Shown in pieces: positions 1 to 5,996 of a DNA stretch of 10,915 bases. Source of the stretch: Candidatus Njordarchaeota archaeon (GTDB taxonomy: Archaea; Asgardarchaeota; Njordarchaeia; Njordarchaeales; Njordarchaeaceae); contig JAHQWF010000090.1 in assembly GCA_029856055.1 (NCBI GenBank), forward strand, positions 1-10,915, read 5' to 3'. Within the stretch, counting starts at the first letter, position 1; every line of letters begins with the position of its first letter. Below the pieces are notes generated by a model, which was not told where the DNA came from, did no database searches, and saw only the letters and a list, made by a program, of their open reading frames with translations. Made by a program: the position numbers and the translations under genes.

Positions 1-1084
1 GCATAGGACTGATGAGTTATTCGATTATATTGATCAAGTAATAGTTTTAGAAAAGGGCAAACTGTTTAAGATGGGATCTAGATACGAGATATTCTATAAT
101 GGAACTTTAGAAAAATTAGGATTAAAGGTACCGACAATAGTGAAATTAGCAAAAAAGGTAGGATTGCTTCATGAGAAAATAAACCTCGATAAATTAACAG
201 AAGTGTTACGAAGTAAATTAATCTTAACTGACTCAAAATTTCCTGAGAGTGATGAAGTAGATAAAAAGCGTGATCCATTAATTATTGTTAGGAAATTATA
301 TTATAGCTATGATAATAAGAGATGGATTCTAGATGATATTAGCCTAAACGTATTTAGAGGCGAACTACTAGTAATTATGGGTCCTAATGGTGCTGGAAAA
401 ACTACTTTAGCTAAATTATTGACTGGCTTATTGAGAACTAATAGAGGTCAGATCTATTATCCAGAGAAAAAAATGACTAACCCGACTTTTAAACAGCTTA
501 TTGGTTATGTAGCTTATGCTCCACAAAATCCAGAAGATTTAATATTTAACACAACAGTGTATGATGAAATAGCTTTTTCTCTGCGATTAAAAGGAGTTAG
601 AAAAGAGATCTTAGATGCTAAAGTCAGAGAAATAGCGAAAAAATTCAATTTAGAGGATGTATTGTTTAATAGTCCGTATTCTATTTCAGGTGGTGAGAAA
701 TTAAGAACGATACTAGCCTCTATTTACGCATTAAATGCAAAAATATATATACTAGATGAACCGACTAGAGGGCTAGACTGGAGACTTAAAATTGAATTAA
801 TGGAATTATTATCTGGATTGAAGAGAGAAGGCAGATCAATAATATTAATCACGCATGATACAGAGCTAGTATCAAATATCAATGTTGATCGCGTAGTCAT
901 ACTTAACAATGGAAAAGTATGGTTAGAAGGAGATAGAAGGGATGTATTAACCAGTGAAAAATTATTAGAAGCCAATTTGCTAAGACCAGTAATAAGTGAA
1001 ATCTTTAGTTCTATTGGTTATTCAAAGGTCTCTAATCTAAATGAAGCCGTTAAAATACTTAAATTGAGGTTAGGATCAGAATGA
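1..1084 (+). CDS. ECF transporter double ATPase (two ABC domains fused), 5' end outside the window
   Basis: The frame is open from base 2, so the gene begins upstream; the ATG at 71 is internal. The first 23 codons before it read as the end of a first ABC domain: an H-loop-like histidine at 2-4, then a DELFDYIDQVIVLEKGK stretch typical of the region after the H-loop. A linker follows, then a second complete ABC domain: Walker A GPNGAGKTT (380-406), a Q-loop APQNPEDLIF of the EcfA type, a signature ISGGE instead of LSGGQ (683-697), Walker B IYILDEP, D-loop GLD and switch histidine in ITHD. It would hydrolyse ATP on the cytoplasmic face to drive uptake of a vitamin or metal captured by an S component. 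It overlaps ecfT by 4 nt (ATGA). A fused double ATPase next to EcfT is a known archaeal ECF layout. The substrate cannot be inferred here. Confidence 0.9.
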   Translation, partial: HRTDELFDYIDQVIVLEKGKLFKMGSRYEIFYNGTLEKLGLKVPTIVKLAKKVGLLHEKINLDKLTEVLRSKLILTDSKFPESDEVDKKRDPLIIVRKLYYSYDNKRWILDDISLNVFRGELLVIMGPNGAGKTTLAKLLTGLLRTNRGQIYYPEKKMTNPTFKQLIGYVAYAPQNPEDLIFNTTVYDEIAFSLRLKGVRKEILDAKVREIAKKFNLEDVLFNSPYSISGGEKLRTILASIYALNAKIYILDEPTRGLDWRLKIELMELLSGLKREGRSIILITHDTELVSNINVDRVVILNNGKVWLEGDRRDVLTSEKLLEANLLRPVISEIFSSIGYSKVSNLNEAVKILKLRLGSE

Positions 1085-1869
1085 TCTTCTTTGAATATAT
1101 TCTAGAAAACACCGTATTTCACAGAATGCATCCACTAACTAAGTTAACATATGTATCAGTCACAATTATTTTTGCATGGCTAAACATATGGTCTACCTTA
1201 ATAATTCTCATCACATCTATATTTTCCTTCTACATAGGTAAGGCCTGGAAACAAAACAGCGGCATAATCAAAACCATTATAATTAGTTTCATGCTCTTAT
1301 TCTCCATAAATTGGTTTCTCTACTCAATTGCATATCCATCGAAAATATGGGTTGTAGATCGATTTTTGTCCCTCGAAGGACTATATCTGTCATCACTCTT
1401 ATCATCACGTATATTAATAATTATATTGAATATCATATTGTTTTTCGCCACGACAACACCAGAAGAATTAGAAGATTTCCTATTGAGCCTCCATTTACCA
1501 GCTTCACTAATAATATCCTTCACATTAACCATCACATTTATCCCCCTCGTCGTAAATGAAACTAAAAGAATCTATCAAGCACAACTACTTAGAGGCTTAG
1601 CTAAATCTAAATTGATAAAGAAGATCTCTGGATATGTTAATTCACTAATATTTCCCTTAATTATATCTATTTTGAATAGAGCTAATAGAGTTGCAGAAGT
1701 TCTCGAAATTTATGGAGTTCCTCCAGAAAACCGTACAATACTTACTAAACTGAAGTTTAGGAAGACAGATTACTTGTTCACACTCTTCTTTATTTCCCTA
1801 TGCTTCATATCACATGTGCTTGGAGAAATATTAATGCCTCACTTAATAGAGTTATTACCTTTCGTTTAA
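1081..1869 (+). CDS. ecfT: ECF transporter transmembrane coupling protein EcfT (CbiQ family)
   Basis: This 262-residue membrane protein has N-terminal hydrophobic segments around residues 24-52 and 63-83, further ones at about 103-123 and 141-158, and a last one near 231-249. Between them lies a cytoplasmic part with the family's two coupling motifs: AQLLRG (167-172) and ANRVAEVLEIYG (201-212), matching the paired Ala-Arg-Gly-type signatures by which EcfT helices touch the two ATPase subunits. TTPEELEDFLLSL at 125-137 is also typical of EcfT/CbiQ. The ATG start overlaps the stop of the double ATPase gene (ATGA), so the two are translationally coupled. EcfT would link ATP hydrolysis to the movement of a small S component, which is not in this window. 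Family assignment is firm; substrate is unknown. Confidence 0.9.
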   Translation: MIFFEYILENTVFHRMHPLTKLTYVSVTIIFAWLNIWSTLIILITSIFSFYIGKAWKQNSGIIKTIIISFMLLFSINWFLYSIAYPSKIWVVDRFLSLEGLYLSSLLSSRILIIILNIILFFATTTPEELEDFLLSLHLPASLIISFTLTITFIPLVVNETKRIYQAQLLRGLAKSKLIKKISGYVNSLIFPLIISILNRANRVAEVLEIYGVPPENRTILTKLKFRKTDYLFTLFFISLCFISHVLGEILMPHLIELLPFV

Positions 1870-1926
1870 AAACTAACATTTAGATCTACAAAAAATTTTC
1901 TAAATCCTTATCTCTATAAATAAAAA

Positions 1927-1961
1927 TCTCTTTTACAGAATTGATATAGTTAAATCTTTTT
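1927..1961 (+). terminator. possible T-rich terminator after the ECF operon
   Basis: Two pyrimidine tracts, TCTCTTTT (1927-1934) and TCTTTTT (1955-1961), lie 58-92 nt after the ecfT stop and before the next promoter. Archaeal intrinsic termination uses T-rich tracts without an obligatory hairpin, so this is a plausible end point, but AT-rich intergenic DNA gives such tracts by chance. Confidence 0.25.
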
Positions 1962-2020
1962 CACAAGACCATTAGTGGGATAAGCAAATATTTATAATCA
2001 TTCTTATACAACTAGAATCG

Positions 2021-2030
2021 ATATTTAAAA
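2021..2030 (+). promoter_or_regulatory. candidate TATA element of the metal regulator/transporter operon
   Basis: ATATTTAAAA lies about 50-59 nt before the ATG of the regulator. With the usual archaeal spacing, transcription would start near 2050 and leave a leader of about 30 nt. A second TATA-like sequence, TTTATAATC (1991-1999), would give a longer leader. The 1870-2079 gap contains no gene that I can see. Confidence 0.45.
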
Positions 2031-2032
2031 AA

Positions 2033-2046
2033 TTAGGTATAACTAA
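2033..2046 (+). promoter_or_regulatory. near-palindromic operator candidate for the DtxR/MntR-family regulator
   Basis: TTAGGTATAACTAA agrees with its own reverse complement at 12 of 14 positions. It starts 2 nt after the TATA-like element and ends just before the predicted transcription start, where a bound repressor would block polymerase. The TTAGG...CTAA halves resemble the TTAGGTTAG...CTAACCTAA layout known for DtxR sites. This suggests metal-dependent autoregulation of the downstream operon. Confidence 0.4.
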
Positions 2047-2079
2047 ACAAAATTAGAATTAATCGAACGGTAATAGGTA

Positions 2080-2493
2080 ATGATTCCTGATGTAGAACGA
2101 CGATATCTTAGAGAAATATATGATTTGGAAAAACAAGGAAATATAATTATTGGGCCAAAAGACATAGCTGATAGATTCAATATTTCTAGAGCTACAGCTC
2201 ACGAATACTTAATGAAACTTACTAAGAAAGGTTATTTGAAACATATTCCGCGCAAAGGATTTTGTCTCTCTGATAAAGGAAAGAGATTGGTAAACCGCTT
2301 GATTAGAAATCACAGGATATTAGAAACCATGCTTGTCGAAACAATTGGTCTAAATCTAGATGATGCTTGTGAATTCGCACGAGAAGTAGAAAATAGAGTT
2401 TCAATACATATTGTTGAGAGAATATATGATCAGCTAGGTAAGCCTGGTTGCTGTCCTCACGGAGAACCTATACCTAAATTAGATGAGTGCTAG
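2080..2493 (+). CDS. DtxR/MntR-family metal-responsive transcriptional regulator
   Basis: This 137-residue protein has the two-domain short (MntR-like) layout: a winged helix at about 1-65 (recognition region DRFNISRATAHEYLMKLTKKG) and a dimerisation/metal domain at 66-137 ending in CPHGEPIP, a motif frequent in this family. It lacks the SH3-like third domain of DtxR/IdeR. Compared with DtxR and B. subtilis MntR, I align the ancillary-site ligands to H78, E82 and C97, and one primary-site Glu to E104. The other primary-site positions are Arg8 (Met10/Asp8), Arg101 (Cys102/Glu99) and Asn105 (His106/His103). Cys124, Cys125, His127 and Cys137 could offer other ligands. It is first in an operon with a metal ABC transporter whose binding-protein gene follows directly. 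It is probably a repressor, but the metal is uncertain. Confidence 0.88.
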   Translation: MIPDVERRYLREIYDLEKQGNIIIGPKDIADRFNISRATAHEYLMKLTKKGYLKHIPRKGFCLSDKGKRLVNRLIRNHRILETMLVETIGLNLDDACEFAREVENRVSIHIVERIYDQLGKPGCCPHGEPIPKLDEC

Positions 2494-2498
2494 GTGAT
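2492..2498 (+). promoter_or_regulatory. Shine-Dalgarno site selecting a TTG start
   Basis: AGGTGAT matches the archaeal 16S anti-SD and sits 4 nt before TTG 2503. The GTG at 2494 is part of this SD and so is unlikely to be the start. The same AGGTGAT-N4-start pattern occurs at 4306 and, on the other strand, at 7213. Confidence 0.6.
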
Positions 2499-2502
2499 TA
2501 AT

Positions 2503-3546
2503 TTGCAAAGGAGATATTCATCATTATTCCTATTATTAATCGTTTTCAGCGGTTTTTTAGCGCAATTTGAGATTTATGGAGTCAACAGTGAACAAAACGA
2601 AATAAAGGTTGTAGCATCTATGGAAATTTATTCTAGTATTGCTGAATACATCGGAGGAGGTTTAATCAAAGCATCTTATATACTTCCTGAAGGCTCTGAT
2701 CCTCATGATTATGCATTAACTCCCGGCGATATAAATAAAATAAGTGAGGCTGATTTGCTCATTTTAGCCAACAGTAAGTTTTTCACCTTAGAAGAAAATA
2801 TGTTGCAGCACTATTCTGGTCCCGTTCTCGATTTCGAAGATTATTCACGATATAATTTAACATTAATAGAGATACCAAGCGTTGGTTTGAATTATCATGG
2901 TTATTGGATTCTTCCTGATAATGCATTAGCTATAGCAAAAGCAATACACGATGAATTAGTTTTACTGGATCCGTCACACAAGGATATCTATGATAGTAAC
3001 CTTGAGAGATTTACTGATTCCATTTATAGAATAAAAAGCTTAATTTATAGGACAGCCATTGATAGCGGTATTTATGGTAGTGGCGCGGTTATTGCTGTGC
3101 CTGGAGTTGCATATCTAGCTTTATCTTTTGGTTTAAGAATAGAAGCAACATTACTAGTTGGTCCTGGTGGATTCTTGAACTCCAGTGAACTTGATCAAGT
3201 GATTGAGAAGGCAGATAAAGGAGAGATAAAAGTTATTCTTTGTCCAGCAGCACTTAAAAATGGTAAACCTGGAGAGTTCTCAAGACAGTTATCTAAAGAC
3301 ACTGGTCTCCCAGTAATCTATGTCCGTGTTTTTTCAATAAGTGGTTTAAAGGACTATTTCGCACTCATGACATATAATGCTGGAGTCTTATCAACTTTCA
3401 AGGAAATAGGTGCTTCGAGTTCTGGAGAAAACTTGTTAGTGTGGTACATTATTAGTGCAGGTATCTTATTTATTGTAGTTATTGTTGAAAGCATTGTCAT
3501 TTTCATATATAAGAGGAGGAGTGAATATGCCTGGTTTGAGGAGTGA
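2503..3546 (+). CDS. metal ABC transporter substrate-binding protein (ZnuA/TroA family), C-terminally anchored
   Basis: From the TTG start the protein has 347 residues. An N-terminal signal sequence (about 5-25) is followed by a cluster A-I (ZnuA/TroA) fold. The first metal ligand is clear in SDPHDY (His68), followed by the family's TPGDI region. The second is likely His132 in NYHGYW, just before LPDNALAIAKAI. The expected third histidine aligns with Val199 in AVPGVAYLALSFGL, and the fourth acidic ligand is not obvious in VRVFSISGLKDY. The family's late MTYN motif is present. A strong transmembrane helix (about 312-336) followed by KRR would anchor the protein in the membrane, its binding domain outside. 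The gene follows the regulator and overlaps the ATPase gene. Membership of the family is clear; specificity for Zn or Mn is not, because two ligands seem to be missing. Confidence 0.87.
   Translation: MQRRYSSLFLLLIVFSGFLAQFEIYGVNSEQNEIKVVASMEIYSSIAEYIGGGLIKASYILPEGSDPHDYALTPGDINKISEADLLILANSKFFTLEENMLQHYSGPVLDFEDYSRYNLTLIEIPSVGLNYHGYWILPDNALAIAKAIHDELVLLDPSHKDIYDSNLERFTDSIYRIKSLIYRTAIDSGIYGSGAVIAVPGVAYLALSFGLRIEATLLVGPGGFLNSSELDQVIEKADKGEIKVILCPAALKNGKPGEFSRQLSKDTGLPVIYVRVFSISGLKDYFALMTYNAGVLSTFKEIGASSSGENLLVWYIISAGILFIVVIVESIVIFIYKRRSEYAWFEE
3513..3519 (+). promoter_or_regulatory. Shine-Dalgarno site of the metal transporter ATPase gene
   Basis: GAGGAGG ends 7 nt before ATG 3527 and lies inside the 3' end of the binding-protein gene. 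It supports ATG 3527 over the in-frame upstream starts at 3482 and 3521. Confidence 0.6.
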
Positions 3547-4324
3547 GACAGCTGTTGATGTGAGAAACCTGTACGTAAGTTATGGTGATTATTTAGCTCT
3601 TGAGAATATTAGTTTTTCTGTGCCTCATCCCTCCGTTACAGCTATTATGGGCCCTAATGGTGCTGGTAAAACAACTCTCGTTAGAGCTATTCTTCGATTA
3701 ATCGATTTTGATGAAGGCGAGATAAAGGTATTTGGGCTAGACGTAAGGGAAAATGAGAGTGAAGTGAGGAATCTGATAGGTTATGTTCCTCAAAGAGAAC
3801 GAGTTAGAGAACATATACCGGTAAGGGCCAAAGATGTAGTTCTATTAGCTAAAATGGTTAGATTAGGCCCCTTATCATTACCCACAAAAAGGGATATAGA
3901 AGAGGTTAAAAGTGCGTTAAAGAGCGTACTTTTGCCGCGAGAAGCATGGAATAAGAAATTTTCGGACCTTTCAGGTGGTCAAAAACAGAAAGTACTTATT
4001 GCTAGAGCTATTGTTCTTAAACCCAAATTGCTTATTTTGGATGAGCCATTCTCAGGGGTAGACACTGTTTCGCAAAGAGAAATTATGGGTTTTCTCTCTA
4101 AGTTGAAGGATAAAGGGATCTCTATAATCATAGTTACGCATGATATTAACCCAATAGTTGAGCATATAGACAACATATTGTTGCTGAATCGTAGAAAAAT
4201 AGCGTTTGGAACACCTCAAGAAGTATTAACAAAAGAGAATCTATCGAAAGCATACGGCATATCTGTGAAAGTGATTGTTCATGGCGGAGCTTGTTATGCT
4301 ATAATAGGTGATAGACATGCTTGA
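3527..4324 (+). CDS. znuC: metal ABC transporter ATP-binding protein (ZnuC/TroB type)
   Basis: This is a complete 265-residue single ABC domain. Visible parts are the A-loop tyrosine (VSYGDYLAL, about residue 19), Walker A GPNGAGKTT (42-50), Q-loop VPQR (Q89), signature LSGGQKQKV (148-156), Walker B LLILDEP (168-174), D-loop SGVD and switch histidine THD (H205). It would power the permease encoded next. The start is chosen at ATG 3527 because of the SD at 3513-3519; it overlaps the binding-protein gene by 20 nt, and its own end overlaps the permease gene by 8 nt, so the operon is translationally coupled. Among ABC ATPases the context (TroA-type binding protein before, ZnuB-type permease after) identifies it as the metal uptake type. 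The transported metal is not determined by this protein. Confidence 0.92.
   Translation: MPGLRSETAVDVRNLYVSYGDYLALENISFSVPHPSVTAIMGPNGAGKTTLVRAILRLIDFDEGEIKVFGLDVRENESEVRNLIGYVPQRERVREHIPVRAKDVVLLAKMVRLGPLSLPTKRDIEEVKSALKSVLLPREAWNKKFSDLSGGQKQKVLIARAIVLKPKLLILDEPFSGVDTVSQREIMGFLSKLKDKGISIIIVTHDINPIVEHIDNILLLNRRKIAFGTPQEVLTKENLSKAYGISVKVIVHGGACYAIIGDRHA
4306..4312 (+). promoter_or_regulatory. Shine-Dalgarno site of the metal permease gene
   Basis: AGGTGAT lies 4 nt before ATG 4317. The GTG at 4308 is inside this site and would only add three residues, so ATG 4317 is preferred. Confidence 0.6.
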
Positions 4325-5138
4325 AATATTGAATAATCCGTTTATTGTTAGAGCAATAATAGCTATAGTATTGATTTCTTTTGTATCATCAGCAATAGGT
4401 AGTTTAACTATTTTTAGAGAGCAGTCCTTTCTCGTCGCTGGAATAGCTCACGGAGCGTTAGCAGGTGCAGCATTAGCTATATTTCTAGATTACTATCGTA
4501 TATTACCTGAAATGAGCCCTATTGCTGGAGCAACAGTATTTAGTGTAATTATGGCTGTAACTGTTGGATTCTTTAGCAGTAGAGGTTCAGAAGCTCACAT
4601 GGATGTTATAATAGGCATAACTTTTTCGATGGCTATGAGTCTTGCGATTTTGTTTGTATCCATGATAAGAGAGTATGCTGTTCAGGCTTGGGGTTTAATA
4701 ATGGGTGATCTTCTATTATTAACGTCAATGGATCTTTTGTTTCTAATAATTATCTCAAGCATAACGGTTTTCCTTGTCACTCTGTTTTATAGAGAATTTG
4801 TTCTTATCGCTTTCGACGAAGAGGGTGCGCGTGCATTAGGGTTAAAAGTTTTATTATATGACTATCTATTGTTGATACTTACTGCATTGTCAACTGTGGT
4901 ATTGTTAAAAGGTGTTGGAGCTATACTCGTTTACGTTATGCTTATTATTCCTGCAGCAGCTGCAAATAAATTGGCGAAAAATGCATCTAATGTAATGATA
5001 CTGGCGCTACTGTTTTCTCTTATAAGTGGATTTCTGGGATTAATTCTAGCAATTATACTCGATTTAGCGCCTAGCGCATTAGCGGGATTAATTGCAACAA
5101 CTATATACGTAATTACACTAATGATTAAGCGTGCGTAA
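4317..5138 (+). CDS. znuB: metal ABC transporter permease (ZnuB/TroC/ABC-3 family)
   Basis: The 273-residue protein is almost wholly hydrophobic, with about eight to nine membrane helices. Family features are the early stretch SSAIGSLTIFREQSFLVAGI followed by HGALAGAALA, the loop FDEEGARALGLKV (the coupling helix that contacts the ATPase), and KGVGAILVYVMLIIPAAAA. These are typical of permeases for zinc, manganese or iron in the ABC-3 family. It would form the membrane channel with the ATPase just upstream, whose gene it overlaps by 8 nt. The protease gene follows after only 11 nt. The residues seen do not fix the metal. Confidence 0.93.
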   Translation: MLEILNNPFIVRAIIAIVLISFVSSAIGSLTIFREQSFLVAGIAHGALAGAALAIFLDYYRILPEMSPIAGATVFSVIMAVTVGFFSSRGSEAHMDVIIGITFSMAMSLAILFVSMIREYAVQAWGLIMGDLLLLTSMDLLFLIIISSITVFLVTLFYREFVLIAFDEEGARALGLKVLLYDYLLLILTALSTVVLLKGVGAILVYVMLIIPAAAANKLAKNASNVMILALLFSLISGFLGLILAIILDLAPSALAGLIATTIYVITLMIKRA

Positions 5139-5149
5139 ATGGTGTTCAC

Positions 5150-5632
5150 ATGAAGCCTTTTGATGAACAAGCACTTTCAAACTTCATTAAAGAAGCAAGG
5201 AAATTGGTTTTAGTATCCATGGGTAATGCGCTTGGTTGTGATGATGCCGTGGGTGTTGAGATAGGAGAGGGATTATTAAGAGATAAGAAACTAAAAATTG
5301 ATATTTTTGTTGCTTATCAATCACCTGAAGCCTATTTGATGAAAATTTTAGAGAGAGATTACTCCCACGTAATATTTATTGATGCTATAGATGCTAATAA
5401 GAGGCCTGGTGAAGTATTTTATGTATCTCATGAAGAAATTATTAATGAAAAAATTTCTACTCATAGATTTCCACTAAAAATGCTTCTTGAAGTTCTTTTG
5501 CAACATAATAAGAAGATATTGTTTATCGGAATACAGATTAAAAAGCGTGGCGTGGGTATAGGTTTAAGTAGAGAGGTTGAAGAAGCTAAAAGAAAACTAT
5601 TGCTGATTCTAAAAAACTATTTGGAAAAATGA
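5150..5632 (+). CDS. hycI: [NiFe]-hydrogenase maturation protease (HycI/HyaD type, peptidase family M52)
   Basis: The 160-residue protein has the normal length of this family and its motifs: GNALGCDDAVGVE (25-37), the GN-x-L-x-x-DD-x-x-G nickel-sensing loop with an acidic ligand at Asp31/Asp32; FIDAID (76-81) with the central Asp78; and STHRFPL (103-109) with His105. These correspond to the three nickel-binding residues of HybD/HycI. The enzyme removes a C-terminal tail from the large subunit after Ni insertion. Its probable substrate is encoded nearby at 5997-7202, on the other strand. A GGTG at 5141-5144 serves as SD. The gene lies 11 nt after the metal permease gene on the same strand and so is probably co-transcribed with the transporter, an unusual partner. 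An extended N-terminus (about 18 residues before the first beta strand) is slightly longer than in HycI. Confidence 0.92.
   Translation: MKPFDEQALSNFIKEARKLVLVSMGNALGCDDAVGVEIGEGLLRDKKLKIDIFVAYQSPEAYLMKILERDYSHVIFIDAIDANKRPGEVFYVSHEEIINEKISTHRFPLKMLLEVLLQHNKKILFIGIQIKKRGVGIGLSREVEEAKRKLLLILKNYLEK
5611..5629 (-). terminator. possible T-tract terminator of the hydrogenase peripheral-arm operon, inside the protease gene
   Basis: Read on the - strand, T5 (5629-5625) and T6 (5616-5611) follow 5-23 nt after the stop of the ferredoxin-subunit gene. Since the convergent stops are 1 nt apart, the terminator must lie within the opposing gene, and these are the nearest T tracts. Confidence 0.35.
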
Positions 5633-5633
5633 C

Positions 5634-5993
5634 TTAATTAGAGTTAGGGTTTATTACGAATTCTTCTTTTCTGATAACTGCAGTGTGGTAGTTCCTAGTG
5701 AACGATATAGCTTTAGTCGGACAAACATCTATGCAGGATCCGCAGAAAACACATTTAGATAACTCAAATCTAGGTGCTCTCTTTAACTTAGTTTTTTCGC
5801 AAGGCACCATAGTTATAGTATTAGTTGGGCAAACTCTAGCACAGTTTCCACAACCAAGACATTTATTAACATCGAAGTGGAGCACTCCCCTATAGCCTTC
5901 TGGGGCCTCTACTTTTTCAATTGGGTAATTTATAGTAACAGGCTTCTTAATCAAGTTTTTTATGGCTTCTTTTAAGACTGTACCCCATGCCAT
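5634..5993 (-). CDS. nuoI: two-[4Fe-4S] ferredoxin-like subunit of the hydrogenase (NuoI/HycF/MbhN type)
   Basis: The 119-residue subunit carries two complete [4Fe-4S] motifs: CLGCGNCARVCP (C45, C48, C51, C55) and CVFCGSCIDVCP (C81, C84, C87, C91). An extra Cys65 lies between them. The N-terminal KEAIKNLIKKPVTINYP is the amphipathic segment that in NuoI homologues lies on the membrane-arm surface. It would relay electrons from a soluble donor, most likely reduced ferredoxin, toward the small-subunit cluster. It is last in the - strand operon, 3 nt after the large-subunit stop, with GAGGAG (6006-6001) as SD. The stop is only 1 nt from the convergent protease gene stop. NuoI and HycF homologues cannot be told apart by sequence alone; context favours the hydrogenase role. 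Confidence 0.93.
   Translation of the reverse strand: MAWGTVLKEAIKNLIKKPVTINYPIEKVEAPEGYRGVLHFDVNKCLGCGNCARVCPTNTITMVPCEKTKLKRAPRFELSKCVFCGSCIDVCPTKAISFTRNYHTAVIRKEEFVINPNSN
5661..5672 (+). terminator. possible T-rich terminator of the metal transporter/protease operon, inside the ferredoxin-subunit gene
   Basis: TTCTTCTTTTCT lies 29-40 nt after the protease stop, antisense to the ferredoxin-subunit gene. There is no intergenic space, so any terminator on the + strand must be in this coding sequence. No hairpin is apparent. Confidence 0.3.
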
Positions 5994-5996
5994 ATC

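Noticed and set aside
71..1084. ATPase gene starting at the ATG at 71
   Set aside because: The frame is open upstream and encodes the C-terminal part of a first ABC domain, so this ATG is internal.
1870..2079. Small gene or structured RNA in the gap before the metal regulator
   Set aside because: No open frame with an SD and no stable stem are evident; the region is explained by terminator-like tracts and promoter elements.
3482..3526. Extended N-terminus of the metal transporter ATPase from ATG 3482
   Set aside because: The extra residues overlap the binding-protein membrane anchor, do not match ABC ATPases, and a strong SD precedes ATG 3527.
5230..5260. C/D-box sRNA suggested by a GTGATGATG sequence
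   Set aside because: It lies in the nickel-loop codons of the protease and no D or D' box (CTGA) occurs at suitable spacing; similar TGATGA hits at 10 and 248 are also coding.
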